Below are positions 1 through 6,603 of a stretch of DNA of 11,232 bases, piece after piece. The notes beneath the pieces are model-generated. The model made no database searches and was not told the origin of the DNA. It worked only from the letters and a program-made list of their open reading frames with translations. Source of the DNA: Candidatus Hydrogenedentota bacterium (GTDB lineage: Bacteria > Hydrogenedentota > Hydrogenedentia > Hydrogenedentales > SLHB01); assembly GCA_016934125.1 (NCBI GenBank), contig JAFGTL010000363.1, positions 1-11,232 of the forward strand, given 5' to 3'. The position numbers and the translations under genes are program-made. Every line of letters starts with the position of its first letter. Positions within the stretch are counted from its first letter, which is position 1.

Positions 1-2
1 AT

Positions 3-431
3 CGCTCGCGACAGGTGCTCCGGCTTCTGAAGAGTGGGGGAGAGGGCCCGCCCGAGGGATTCCTGCTGGCCGGCGTCCTCGAGGAGGAACTCGAACGGTG
101 GCTCCTGCCGCGACTGGCGAGTGCGCCCGTGTGCAACATCGCCCACGAAATGGCCGCCGGCGATGATGGCCTGCCCGGAGGAGCGCCGCAGCGACTCGAC
201 AAGGCTCTGGGCCAGATCAAGCGTGGTAAGCCGCGCAAGGAGATCTGCAAACCGCCGTATGCCGCGGAGATCCTGTGGGCGTTTCGCGCGCAGGAACGAT
301 ACCGGGAGGCCGTCGGCGCCGAGCGCCTCTCCCAGGAAGACATCGAATTCCTGTGCCGGGCGATGTCCGGGGATCGGCCCGACTACGCGGCGTGCCTTCG
401 GCTGATCGCGCGAGCCGTCGGCCCCGCCTGA
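3..431 (+). CDS. Unrecognised protein, C-terminal part (5' end outside window)
   Basis: The frame is open from the first bases of the window to a TGA at 429-431. A GTG at 15 could begin a 138-residue protein, but no Shine-Dalgarno sequence precedes it, so this is more likely the end of a longer gene. The visible part is soluble and largely helical. It has a Glu/Leu-rich stretch (LEEELERWLLPRL), a CNIAHEM segment, a basic patch (QIKRGKPRKEICKPP) and a C-terminal helical region ending ARAVGPA. No signal peptide, TM segment or catalytic motif is visible, and I do not recognise the family. It converges on the minus-strand gene ending at 505, with an inverted repeat between them. I am fairly sure it is coding, since the composition is protein-like and the frame is clean, but its function is unknown. 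Confidence 0.6.
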   Translation, partial: RSRQVLRLLKSGGEGPPEGFLLAGVLEEELERWLLPRLASAPVCNIAHEMAAGDDGLPGGAPQRLDKALGQIKRGKPRKEICKPPYAAEILWAFRAQERYREAVGAERLSQEDIEFLCRAMSGDRPDYAACLRLIARAVGPA

Positions 432-450
432 CGCCCGCCGTACAATGAAA

Positions 451-484
451 CGGGGCCGCATCCCTGTCGTGGGAAGCGGCCCCG
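451..484 (-). terminator. Inverted repeat between convergent genes, probable terminator
   Basis: A perfect 9-bp G/C stem (CGGGGCCGC at 451-459, GCGGCCCCG at 476-484) encloses a 16-nt loop. Read on the minus strand it lies about 20 nt beyond the stop of the 630-aa gene and is followed by TTTCATTGT, a short U-rich tail. On the plus strand the tail is not T-rich. It therefore fits a weak intrinsic terminator for the minus-strand gene better than one for the gene ending at 431. Confidence 0.5.
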
Positions 485-504
485 GTTATGCTCGTCGCTG
501 GCGG

Positions 505-2397
505 CTAGAGGGAATCCATCGTCCGCTGCAGATCGGACTTGTGTTCGAGCGCTTGCTGGCGTTGAGTCAGGATAGCGACGCGCTCGGCCCACCCTTCCGG
601 CCGCTCCAGCACGATTTGTTCCTCAATGCTCTTCCGCGCGTTCTCCGACAAGTCCGCTTCTACGAAGTCGTACCGGGCCGGCTCTGCGCCGCCGACGTTC
701 TGGTAAACGCCGACGTGCTCGCCGTCGATGCTCCGGTAGTACGTGCTCCAGTTCCCGTTCATCAGACACTCGGCCCACACCATGTTTCGCGTGCCGAACC
801 GATCCATCACGGGAACTTTCGCGTAGAAGTACTCGCGCGTCGCCGCGATATTCAGTTCCTTCAGGAACAACGCCGTGTACGCCTCGATCAACTCGGGCGA
901 CACCCACTTCGACTCATCCGCCAACGAGCGGAGTTCCTCGATCTCCGCCACCCGATCCGCCCGCGCGTACTTCTCCGGCGTGAGCGGGTTGCCCTCGCGC
1001 ACCTGAACGGCGAGTTCGTCGATGTGGCTTTCCAGCGCCTGCTTGCTCAATGCACGGCGCGTATTGGCGTCTTCGAGCAGGCCTACCATTTCCTGCAGGC
1101 GATCCACTTCGGCCAGAAGTCCTTGCTGTTGCGCCCGCACGATCTCCGTCTGGTTCTGGAGGTCTTCGAAGTCGGCGTTGGCCTGAACGTATTCCTCCGT
1201 CTTCGCCTCGAGGTCGGCCCGCACCTGCTCCAAGTCCTTCTTCAGCTTGGCCACCTCGCCCGTCAAGGCCTCTTTGTTCTTCGTCAGCCCATCGAGTTCC
1301 TCAACCACCTGCTTCTTCTGCGCGATCAACTCCTGGATCTGCTCCGGCGTGAGTTGCTCGCCGCCGTCCTTCGGGGCCGCGGTCATGTCATCGATCAGTT
1401 TCTGCTTATCCGCGATGACTTTGTCCTTGGCAGCCAAGTCATCCGGCCACGGATTCATCGTCGGCAACCCGGCGAACTTGTGCGCCACCGTCGGCCCGAT
1501 GAACACGCCAACTGCGAGTCCGACGATGAGCACGAGCGCCGAGATCAGGATGCTCACCAGCTTGCTTTTGGGCTTCTCTCCGCCTGTGCGGACAGGGCCC
1601 CCGCCGATGTCCGGCACCGCCATCTCGGCCGGCGCGGCTGCCATCGCGGCGCCGGTATCCGCCGAGAAGTCGGGCATGGGCGTGCCGTCGTCGTCGGCCT
1701 CGTCTGCGCCTCCGAAGCCGCCGACCTCGAAGGCGTCCTCATCGAATCCCGGCGCGCCGGCCGGCGCCTGCGCGTCCATGCCGAACATGGGGGATTCCAT
1801 GGCCTGCGTCGGGGCCGAGGTGTCCGCCATGCCGCTGAGTTCGCTGTCGTCGCCGCCAAAGGCGCTGTCGAACATGGGCGTTTCCATGTCGGAGTCGGGG
1901 CCGGGGGGCGCCACCTCGGGCGTCTCGGGGGTGAAATCGCTGTCCGCCGCCAGATCCTGAAATGCCGTCGATGCATCGCTGACGGGTGTGTCGGGCGTGT
2001 CGCTTGGCGTGTCGATGCCGGAATCCGATCCGGGCGTGTCGAAGGCGGGCGTGTCCTCGAACCCCGGCGGCGCCGCCTTCACGTTGCCGCCTGTCGGGAT
2101 GGGCGTCTCAACAGGGATGTCGCTGATGGGCGGTAGTGCGCCGGACGATTGGCCGTCCGAGTCGAGCCCGCCGTCTGAGTCCATGCTGCCCAGGGGCGGC
2201 AGGCTGCTGTCGAAGCCTCCCCCGTCGGCGGCCGAAGACTCGAAGTCGCTCAGGGGCGGCAAGTTGCCCAGCCCGCTGTCGGTGACGTCCCCCCCAGCGT
2301 CTGAGCCTCCTGAATCGTCGGACGCGAAGTCACCGAACCCGCCCGGCAATTCTTCTTCCGGTGTACCTTCGCCGTTCTGGGGCTTGTCATCGGCCAT
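505..2397 (-). CDS. Single-pass membrane protein with Asp/Ser/Thr-Pro-rich tail and coiled coil
   Basis: A 630-residue protein of no family I recognise. I chose the ATG at 2397 (MADDKPQ) because GGAGGTAAATT lies just upstream; an in-frame ATG 30 nt further out lacks such a site. Residues 1 to about 265 are acidic, low-complexity and rich in D, S, G and P, with LPP(L/I) motifs near 46, 66 and 88, a run of DTP motifs at about 115-138, and MET/SPMF motifs near 171 and 200. A KPKSK patch precedes one TM helix at about 280-302. By the positive-inside rule the tail is cytoplasmic and the rest extracytoplasmic. Residues 320-470 form a long coiled coil. Residues 475-630 are an unassigned region with a W/Y-rich core (WAECLMNGNWSTYY). 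A strong promoter lies upstream at 2456-2484. It could be a scaffold or signalling adaptor; this is inference. Confidence 0.85.
   Translation of the reverse strand: MADDKPQNGEGTPEEELPGGFGDFASDDSGGSDAGGDVTDSGLGNLPPLSDFESSAADGGGFDSSLPPLGSMDSDGGLDSDGQSSGALPPISDIPVETPIPTGGNVKAAPPGFEDTPAFDTPGSDSGIDTPSDTPDTPVSDASTAFQDLAADSDFTPETPEVAPPGPDSDMETPMFDSAFGGDDSELSGMADTSAPTQAMESPMFGMDAQAPAGAPGFDEDAFEVGGFGGADEADDDGTPMPDFSADTGAAMAAAPAEMAVPDIGGGPVRTGGEKPKSKLVSILISALVLIVGLAVGVFIGPTVAHKFAGLPTMNPWPDDLAAKDKVIADKQKLIDDMTAAPKDGGEQLTPEQIQELIAQKKQVVEELDGLTKNKEALTGEVAKLKKDLEQVRADLEAKTEEYVQANADFEDLQNQTEIVRAQQQGLLAEVDRLQEMVGLLEDANTRRALSKQALESHIDELAVQVREGNPLTPEKYARADRVAEIEELRSLADESKWVSPELIEAYTALFLKELNIAATREYFYAKVPVMDRFGTRNMVWAECLMNGNWSTYYRSIDGEHVGVYQNVGGAEPARYDFVEADLSENARKSIEEQIVLERPEGWAERVAILTQRQQALEHKSDLQRTMDSL
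1984..2055 (-). repeat. Coding repeats of a GACACGCCC-like unit (Asp-Thr-Pro)
   Basis: Five near-identical 9-mers encode DTP in the 630-aa protein. On the plus strand they read gggtgtgtc or (g/t)ggcgtgtc, at 1984, 1993, 2005, 2032 and 2047. Spacings of 9, 12, 27 and 15 nt are all multiples of three, so the repeat is maintained at the protein level within a disordered tail. Confidence 0.75.
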
Positions 2398-2455
2398 GGA
2401 ATTTACCTCCACGCAACATAGAGACAAAGATCAAGGGACACGCTCTCAGCAGCCC

Positions 2456-2484
2456 ATTCTAGCACGGGGTATGATCCTTGTCAA
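2456..2484 (-). promoter_or_regulatory. Near-consensus sigma70-type promoter for the 630-aa gene
   Basis: Read on the minus strand, TTGACA (2484-2479) is followed by a 17-bp spacer and TAGAAT (2461-2456). The -35 is a perfect match, the -10 matches five of six bases, and the spacing is optimal. Transcription would start near 2449 and give a leader of about 50 nt that contains the GGAGGT ribosome-binding site. The 252-bp gap from the upstream gene (ending at 2650) also argues for independent transcription. A further TATAAT on the same strand at 2619-2614 lacks a -35. Confidence 0.8.
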
Positions 2485-2649
2485 GAGAACCCCCGCGGGG
2501 CAAACCGCGCCAACGGCCGTGCCAGACGTGGCTCAAGTCTCGGACGGAATTTATGTTCAGCGTCACGGGCCGAGTCCGTTGAACCGGCTGACGGATCACT
2601 ACGTAAAATGTGAATTATACGGCCTCCCGCAAGCTCCTACCTCCGCCCG

Positions 2650-3066
2650 CTATGGGAACACAACTCCTATCGTTAGAAGGAGATTCGCGTAGATCCGCTG
2701 CTCTGCGGTCACGATCTGGAGGCAGGTGTCCGGACCGCTGGCCTCTTCGTAGAACTCGAACCGGGAGAACTTGGTCAGTTCCAGTTCCGGTATCAGGCTG
2801 CGGAATTCATCGAAGATCGCCGGCTCCTCCCCGGAGTCCGGCTCCATGACCGCCGCGTCTTCGACGGGAATCGCCGAGAGAAGGGCCTCAAGCACCTGCG
2901 TCACGGTTGGGATGCCCGGGGCCAGGTTGAGATACACGAGGTCGGCGTTCTCGCCGAGTCGGGTGCTGGCCGGATAGTTGGCGTCCGTGATGAGCACCTT
3001 GGAGCCGTGCCCCGCAGCGGCCAACGAATCAAGGATCTCCGGGTGAATCAGGCGTTGCTTGAGCAT
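2650..3066 (-). CDS. RbsD/FucU-family sugar mutarotase
   Basis: A 138-residue protein, the usual length for the family. The N-terminus MLKQRLIHPEILDSLAAAGH and following ITDANYP match the FucU pattern (PELL..LA.MGHGD....DA.FP). The C-terminal KFSRFEFYE and AEQRIYANLLLTIGV match FucU RFAFYE and GERAKYGNILLKKGV. His20, Asp28, Tyr126 and Asn128 sit where the family has active-site residues. Members interconvert anomers of ribose or fucose (pyranose-furanose or alpha-beta exchange) in the cytoplasm. The match is closer to FucU than to RbsD, but the substrate cannot be read from sequence. The ATG at 3066 has GAGGAGG six bases upstream. The gene lies 118 bp downstream of the GT-C/TPR gene, perhaps with its own promoter. 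No sugar kinase or transporter is visible nearby. Confidence 0.88.
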   Translation of the reverse strand: MLKQRLIHPEILDSLAAAGHGSKVLITDANYPASTRLGENADLVYLNLAPGIPTVTQVLEALLSAIPVEDAAVMEPDSGEEPAIFDEFRSLIPELELTKFSRFEFYEEASGPDTCLQIVTAEQRIYANLLLTIGVVFP

Positions 3067-3104
3067 CGCAGCCTCCTCGTCGCTCGGTGTTCTACGCAGA
3101 TGTG

Positions 3105-3126
3105 CCGGCCCGGGCATCCGGGCCGG
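3105..3126. other. 9-bp G/C hairpin upstream of the mutarotase gene
   Basis: CCGGCCCGG at 3105-3113 and CCGGGCCGG at 3118-3126 form a perfect 9-bp stem with a 4-nt loop (GCAT). There is no T-tract on either side. It lies about 40 nt before the mutarotase start and just downstream of the candidate -10, so it could cap the 5' end of that mRNA. It could also mark the end of the upstream GT-C transcript. Confidence 0.45.
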
Positions 3127-3131
3127 TTCGG

Positions 3132-3160
3132 ATTGTACTTGCCTCGCCCGGGCCCCGCAA
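3132..3160 (-). promoter_or_regulatory. Possible promoter for the mutarotase gene
   Basis: Read on the minus strand, TTGCGG (3160-3155), a 17-bp spacer and TACAAT (3137-3132) form a plausible sigma70-type site. The -10 matches five of six bases; the -35 matches only three. It would start transcription beside the hairpin at 3105-3126. Read-through from the upstream gene is equally possible. Confidence 0.35.
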
Positions 3161-3184
3161 CCTGACAAGCCGCCGCCGGCCCCG

Positions 3185-4900
3185 TCACCGGGCCGGCACA
3201 CCGGCTTGGCGCAACAGCGCCTCGATCGTCGGCTCGATTCCGGGAATGAGCTTCGCGGCCCCGTCAAACGTCTTGCGGGCCTGGGCCACCTGGCCCACGG
3301 CCAGGTAGCATTGGCCCAGTCCGAGGGCCGCCTCGCCCTGGAGTTCGCGGTTGCTGTCGTTCGTTTGCAGCCGGAGAAGCGTGCCGAAGTGGAGCGCGGC
3401 CAGTTCGTAGTTCTGTTGGCTGAAGTAGATCCGGCCCAGCGACAGATGGGATTCCTGCTCATCCTGGTAGAAGGCCGTCTTGCCCGCTTCGTCCGGCGCC
3501 TCCGCCTTCCGCTGTTGATACAACTCGAGCACCTGCTCGTAATGGCGGCGCGCGCCCGGCAGGTTGCCGATGAGATCCTCGTACACCACGGCGAGGTTGT
3601 AGTGCAGCCGTGTCGAGCGGGGGTTCCGTTCAAGGGTGGCGCGGTACAGCGACTCGTTGTCGTGCCAGTCATAGTTGCGCGCCATCGTCATGGCGATGAA
3701 GAGCGTCGCGACGGCGTACGCGGCCGCAACGGCCGCACGGCGCGCCGCAACCGAGGCCGACACGGCCAGGTAGGCCAGTTCCATCAACGCCCACAGAAAC
3801 CCCGCCATGGGCACATACATCCAGTGTTCGGCCATGGGCGCGTTGAGCGGGAAGATGCCGGAGACGGGGAACCAGCACACGAGAAACCAGCCCATGCCGA
3901 GGGCGATGCGCCGCCGGCCCGAGGAGAACGCCCATACCGCGACGGCGACGCAGCCCACGAGAAGCAGGGCGCCCACTGCGGCCGTCCAGGCTGGGGTCGA
4001 ATCGAGGGTGCGCTCCATGTGGAGCCCCGTGGGCACGAACAGGAGCCGGATGTAGGCCGCGAACGCCTGGCCCACCTCGATCATCCGGCCCAGGAACGTG
4101 ATGTCGCGGGGCATCGTGTCGGAGCCGAAGTTCAGCACGGTTGCGCGGAGCGCCCCGTAGGCGGCCAGGAGCGCGCACGCCACCGCGAACGACACGAGCG
4201 GCCGCTTGTAGGCTGCGCCATGCTCCTCGCCCTCCCGGCTCGGCACCACGATGATGAAGAGGAGCAACAGGGCGGGCAGGATGAAGGCGGACTCCTTGCA
4301 GAGCAGGCCCGCCGCGAAGCAGGCCGCCGAGAGCACGATGCCTGCGGCGCGCTTGGGCACCGAGCCCTCACGCAGGGCGAACCACAGGGCCGCGAACATG
4401 AACGCGGCCGACATCGGATCGGCCCGGCCGCTGATGTATGTGATCGCCTCGGTGTGGAGCGGGTGGACGACGTAGAGGAGGGGCACCGCGCCGCGCACGA
4501 AGCGCGGGGCATCGAGCCGCGTCAGCAGGGCGAACAGCAACAGCGCGGCCGCGATGTGCCAGGCCGTGTTCGTGAGGTGAAACACAAGCGTGCCGATCTC
4601 GGGCGTGCCGCCGCCGTATCCTGCGCCCTGACTGCCCGACAGGAGGTAGTCCAGCATGAACGAGATCGCCACCAGCGGCCGGTAGAAGTTCCCTTGCCCG
4701 CGCCCGAACGCGTGGAGATCTTCCTGGAACAACTGCAGGATCTTTCCGGGATCTTTGACGTGCTGGTGCAGCAGAACCGACGAGTAGTCGTCCCAGACGA
4801 ATTCGCCGGAGAAACTCGTCCAATAGGCGAGCACCGCGCCCAGGCACACCACGGCCACCACCATCGCGCGGAATTGGGATTCGGTGAGTTCGGTTTTCAA
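3185..4900 (-). CDS. TMTC-like GT-C glycosyltransferase with C-terminal TPRs
   Basis: A 571-residue polytopic membrane protein. TM1 spans about 12-28 and is followed by FVWDD (34-38), the acidic first-loop motif of GT-C enzymes. Then come NFYRPL (71-76), HPLHTEAITYISGRAD (146-161), CKESAFILP (201-209), and NAPMAEHWMYVP (353-364) before the last TM segments near 363-405. Residues 412-560 carry about three TPR-like helical pairs. This order matches bacterial relatives of TMTC/DUF1736 proteins, which are linked to protein O-mannosylation or related lipid-linked sugar transfer. Donor and acceptor are unknown here. The start is TTG at 4900, overlapping the upstream lipoprotein stop as TTGA, with GAGGTG eight bases before it; no suitable in-frame ATG is nearby. 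That overlap implies translational coupling to the lipoprotein. The TPR side could recruit its substrate. Confidence 0.85.
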   Translation of the reverse strand: MKTELTESQFRAMVVAVVCLGAVLAYWTSFSGEFVWDDYSSVLLHQHVKDPGKILQLFQEDLHAFGRGQGNFYRPLVAISFMLDYLLSGSQGAGYGGGTPEIGTLVFHLTNTAWHIAAALLLFALLTRLDAPRFVRGAVPLLYVVHPLHTEAITYISGRADPMSAAFMFAALWFALREGSVPKRAAGIVLSAACFAAGLLCKESAFILPALLLLFIIVVPSREGEEHGAAYKRPLVSFAVACALLAAYGALRATVLNFGSDTMPRDITFLGRMIEVGQAFAAYIRLLFVPTGLHMERTLDSTPAWTAAVGALLLVGCVAVAVWAFSSGRRRIALGMGWFLVCWFPVSGIFPLNAPMAEHWMYVPMAGFLWALMELAYLAVSASVAARRAAVAAAYAVATLFIAMTMARNYDWHDNESLYRATLERNPRSTRLHYNLAVVYEDLIGNLPGARRHYEQVLELYQQRKAEAPDEAGKTAFYQDEQESHLSLGRIYFSQQNYELAALHFGTLLRLQTNDSNRELQGEAALGLGQCYLAVGQVAQARKTFDGAAKLIPGIEPTIEALLRQAGVPAR

Positions 4901-5586
4901 GGGCCATACACCTCAAACGTCGTGCCGGTTGCTTCGTATTCGAGAAGCATACCGGATTTGTCCCCGAGAATCTCGCGAAATATAAGGCCGAAGAACTCCT
5001 CGCCCTGCCGAACCGCGACATTCTTGACTTGGCCCGTCTCCGGCAGGTAAACCTCGCAGAACGCGTAGATGACTTCGTACGGCGCGTCGAGGGGCTCGTA
5101 CCACCCGCGGATCACCACGAACGGGCGGTTCTTGTGGGTTTCGGCCCAGGTTCGGTAACGGGCGGGCCGCGAGTTCCCTGGATCGAGGATCTCGATGAGG
5201 TCGCAGAGCATGAGCACCGCGTGGGCCCGGCCCTCGGCCTGCATCGGCTTCAGCCGATCCTCGAGATCCCGCCGCACCGTCCGCAACGCCAAGCGCCCGT
5301 TCTCCGACTGCTCCCACCGCGCCTTGGCCTGCCGCACGTGGTCCATCAACTGGCCGCGCAAGGGTTCGTTGATCGGAATCTCGGCCGGCAGGCCCCGGAT
5401 GTACACGTTGAGCGGCGCCAGCCCCGTGAGGATCTCTTCGGCGATGGCCTCCGGATCCCGTGGCGTCAACTCCGGGGGCTCGGGCGGCGGGGGGAGCGGC
5501 CCGACATCTTCGCACGACACCAGACACACCGCCCCGGCGGTGACAAGGACAACGAGCCACTTGCGCTTGTTTGCCGTGCGTCGCAT
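4897..5586 (-). CDS. Proline-rich lipoprotein A, paralogue of the upstream lipoprotein
   Basis: A 229-residue predicted lipoprotein. A basic N-terminus, a hydrophobic segment (10-24) and lipobox LVSC place the lipidated Cys at 25. A proline-rich linker (PLPPPPEPPELTP, about 30-42) follows, then a helical region and a C-terminal beta-rich region. Residues 97-229 align with lipoprotein B. Shared features are PGN.R.ARY (136-144), KNRP.V...G.Y (152-163), C..YLPE (177-183), G(E/D)EFF.L (195-201) and TG...V.GP (220-229). The C-terminal pattern resembles small beta domains of PilP/GspC-type secretion proteins, which is only a loose impression. Its stop overlaps the TTG start of the GT-C gene by four bases. 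The ATG at 5586 has a weak ribosome-binding site. Function unknown; a partner or substrate of the coupled membrane enzyme is a reasonable guess. Confidence 0.85.
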   Translation of the reverse strand: MRRTANKRKWLVVLVTAGAVCLVSCEDVGPLPPPPEPPELTPRDPEAIAEEILTGLAPLNVYIRGLPAEIPINEPLRGQLMDHVRQAKARWEQSENGRLALRTVRRDLEDRLKPMQAEGRAHAVLMLCDLIEILDPGNSRPARYRTWAETHKNRPFVVIRGWYEPLDAPYEVIYAFCEVYLPETGQVKNVAVRQGEEFFGLIFREILGDKSGMLLEYEATGTTFEVYGP

Positions 5587-5605
5587 GGATCACACTTGGA
5601 CGATG

Positions 5606-5623
5606 GGGGCCGGCCGCGGCCCC
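5606..5623. other. G/C hairpin in the lipoprotein B-A spacer
   Basis: GGGGCCG (5606-5612) and CGGCCCC (5617-5623) form a 7-bp stem with a 4-nt loop. It sits in the 80-bp gap between the two lipoprotein genes, about 20 nt before the start of the second. There is no T-tract on either strand, so it is not a clear terminator. It may affect mRNA processing or the translation of the second gene. Confidence 0.35.
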
Positions 5624-5666
5624 GTGGCGGCGCGTCCCGCCCCGTGCGGCCTCTGCCCAACCCGCG

Positions 5667-6314
5667 TCAGGACGCCGTTCGGGGGCCCTTCACCTGATAC
5701 TTGTTGCCCGTCCTGAGGTACGTCAACTCGACCGCGGAATTCCTGCCGATGATGCGCTCGAGTTTGAGGTCGAAGAACTCGTCGCCTACACGCGCTTCCA
5801 CCTGCTCCGTCTTCTTCTGTTCGGGCAGGTAGCAGTCCATGAACACGATCACCGCCCCGGTCTCCTGATCGGTGTAGAACCCCTTCACCGTCACGCGCGG
5901 CCGATTCTTCTCGGCGAGCGCCCGCTCCAGGTAGCGCGCCGTGCGTCCGTTGCCCGGCTCGAAGAACTCGACGCCCTCGGACACGACGATCACCATGTCC
6001 CACTTCTCGTTCGCGAACGCCTGTTTCTGGCGGTCCTTCAAGTCGTTGGCGATTTTGAGCAGGGCCGTCTCGCCATTCTGCTTGGCGCGCAACTCCCCCT
6101 GGATGCCCTGCAGCGCCGCGCGAACCTTGCCCGGGCTATCGGCGTTCTCGGGGATGAGCGTGGCCTCGATGGTGCCGATGGCGCCCTGGTATAGCTCCTC
6201 CGCGGTGGGCGGGGCCGGGGGCGGCGGGGGGGGCGGCGGTGGCGGCGCCTCCTCCTTCTTGCAGGCCGGTAGGACGATCAACGCCAGTACGACAAGGCTG
6301 AGCACGCGTTTCAT
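5667..6314 (-). CDS. Polyproline lipoprotein B, first gene of the minus-strand string
   Basis: A 215-residue predicted lipoprotein. MKR, a hydrophobic core and lipobox LPAC place the lipidated Cys at 18. KKEEA and a run of ten prolines (24-33) follow, then a helical segment (about 37-115) and a beta-rich C-terminus. Residues 80-211 are paralogous to lipoprotein A: EPGNGRTARY (119-128), KNRPRVTVKGFY (136-147), CYLPE (161-165), GDEFFDL (177-183) and TGNKYQVKGP (202-211). The ATG at 6314 has GGGGAG seven bases upstream; longer in-frame starts lack a site and would bury the signal peptide. The proline run should slow ribosomes and make synthesis dependent on EF-P. A TATAAT at 6360-6355 lies about 40 nt upstream. 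The family and function are not recognised; the cellular location (lipid-anchored, periplasm-facing) is well supported. Confidence 0.88.
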   Translation of the reverse strand: MKRVLSLVVLALIVLPACKKEEAPPPPPPPPPPAPPTAEELYQGAIGTIEATLIPENADSPGKVRAALQGIQGELRAKQNGETALLKIANDLKDRQKQAFANEKWDMVIVVSEGVEFFEPGNGRTARYLERALAEKNRPRVTVKGFYTDQETGAVIVFMDCYLPEQKKTEQVEARVGDEFFDLKLERIIGRNSAVELTYLRTGNKYQVKGPRTAS

Positions 6315-6354
6315 GCCTGAACTCCCCGCGGTGGATTTGGAACCTCTTGAACTG

Positions 6355-6385
6355 ATTATACATAAACTGCCGCCTCGTACGCCAA
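6355..6385 (-). promoter_or_regulatory. Candidate promoter for the lipoprotein string
   Basis: On the minus strand there is a perfect TATAAT at 6360-6355. The best -35 is TTGGCG at 6385-6380, with a long 19-bp spacer. Start-site distance to the ATG at 6314 would be about 35 nt. The -10 is strong but the -35 is poor, so activator dependence is possible. Confidence 0.5.
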
Positions 6386-6394
6386 TCTCCCGAG

Positions 6395-6408
6395 GGGCGG
6401 GCCCGCCC
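6395..6408. promoter_or_regulatory. 14-bp perfect palindrome, possible operator
   Basis: GGGCGGGCCCGCCC is its own reverse complement. It lies about 10 bp upstream of the candidate -35 for the lipoprotein genes, a typical place for a regulator site. In such G+C-rich DNA a chance palindrome is also possible. Confidence 0.3.
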
Positions 6409-6582
6409 TCAGTGGTTGAGCCGGCGGCCTGGCGGGGGTGTCGAGAGGGCCGCGCCGTTGGCACGAAAGGTGCTCCCTTCTCCCTCGAAGCTCTTGCAAC
6501 GAGCCCGTGGTTGCGGACATACTGTCACAAGCAGTGGCCGAAGGGGAAGTGGGGGACGTGGATGTGAACGAGCATTCCCATG

Positions 6583-6603
6583 GGCCCGGGGCGCTCCCGG
6601 GCC
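6583..6603. other. 8-bp G/C hairpin in the kinase leader
   Basis: GGCCCGGG (6583-6590) and CCCGGGCC (6596-6603) form a perfect stem with a 5-nt loop (GCGCT). It lies about 125 nt before the kinase start and has no T-tract. If the kinase promoter is upstream, this is a structured element in the 5' leader. Confidence 0.4.

Noticed and set aside
445..2136. Long plus-strand open frame (563 codons) opposite the 630-aa gene
   Set aside because: Antisense shadow. The minus strand has a promoter, a ribosome-binding site, a TM helix and a coiled coil; the plus frame has no coherent protein features.
2561..2593. Imperfect hairpin downstream of the mutarotase gene
   Set aside because: The CGTCA/TGACG stem is short and bulged and has no T-tract on the minus strand, so it was not called a terminator.
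3067..3672. N-terminal extension of the mutarotase frame
   Set aside because: The extension overlaps the GT-C gene and is Arg/Thr-rich noise. The ATG at 3066 has GAGGAGG and begins exactly where the family does.
3059..5050. Long plus-strand open frame (663 codons) across the GT-C gene
   Set aside because: It is antisense to a gene with clear family motifs. Its translation is Arg/His/Gly-rich without domains, as expected from the complementary strand of G+C-rich coding DNA.
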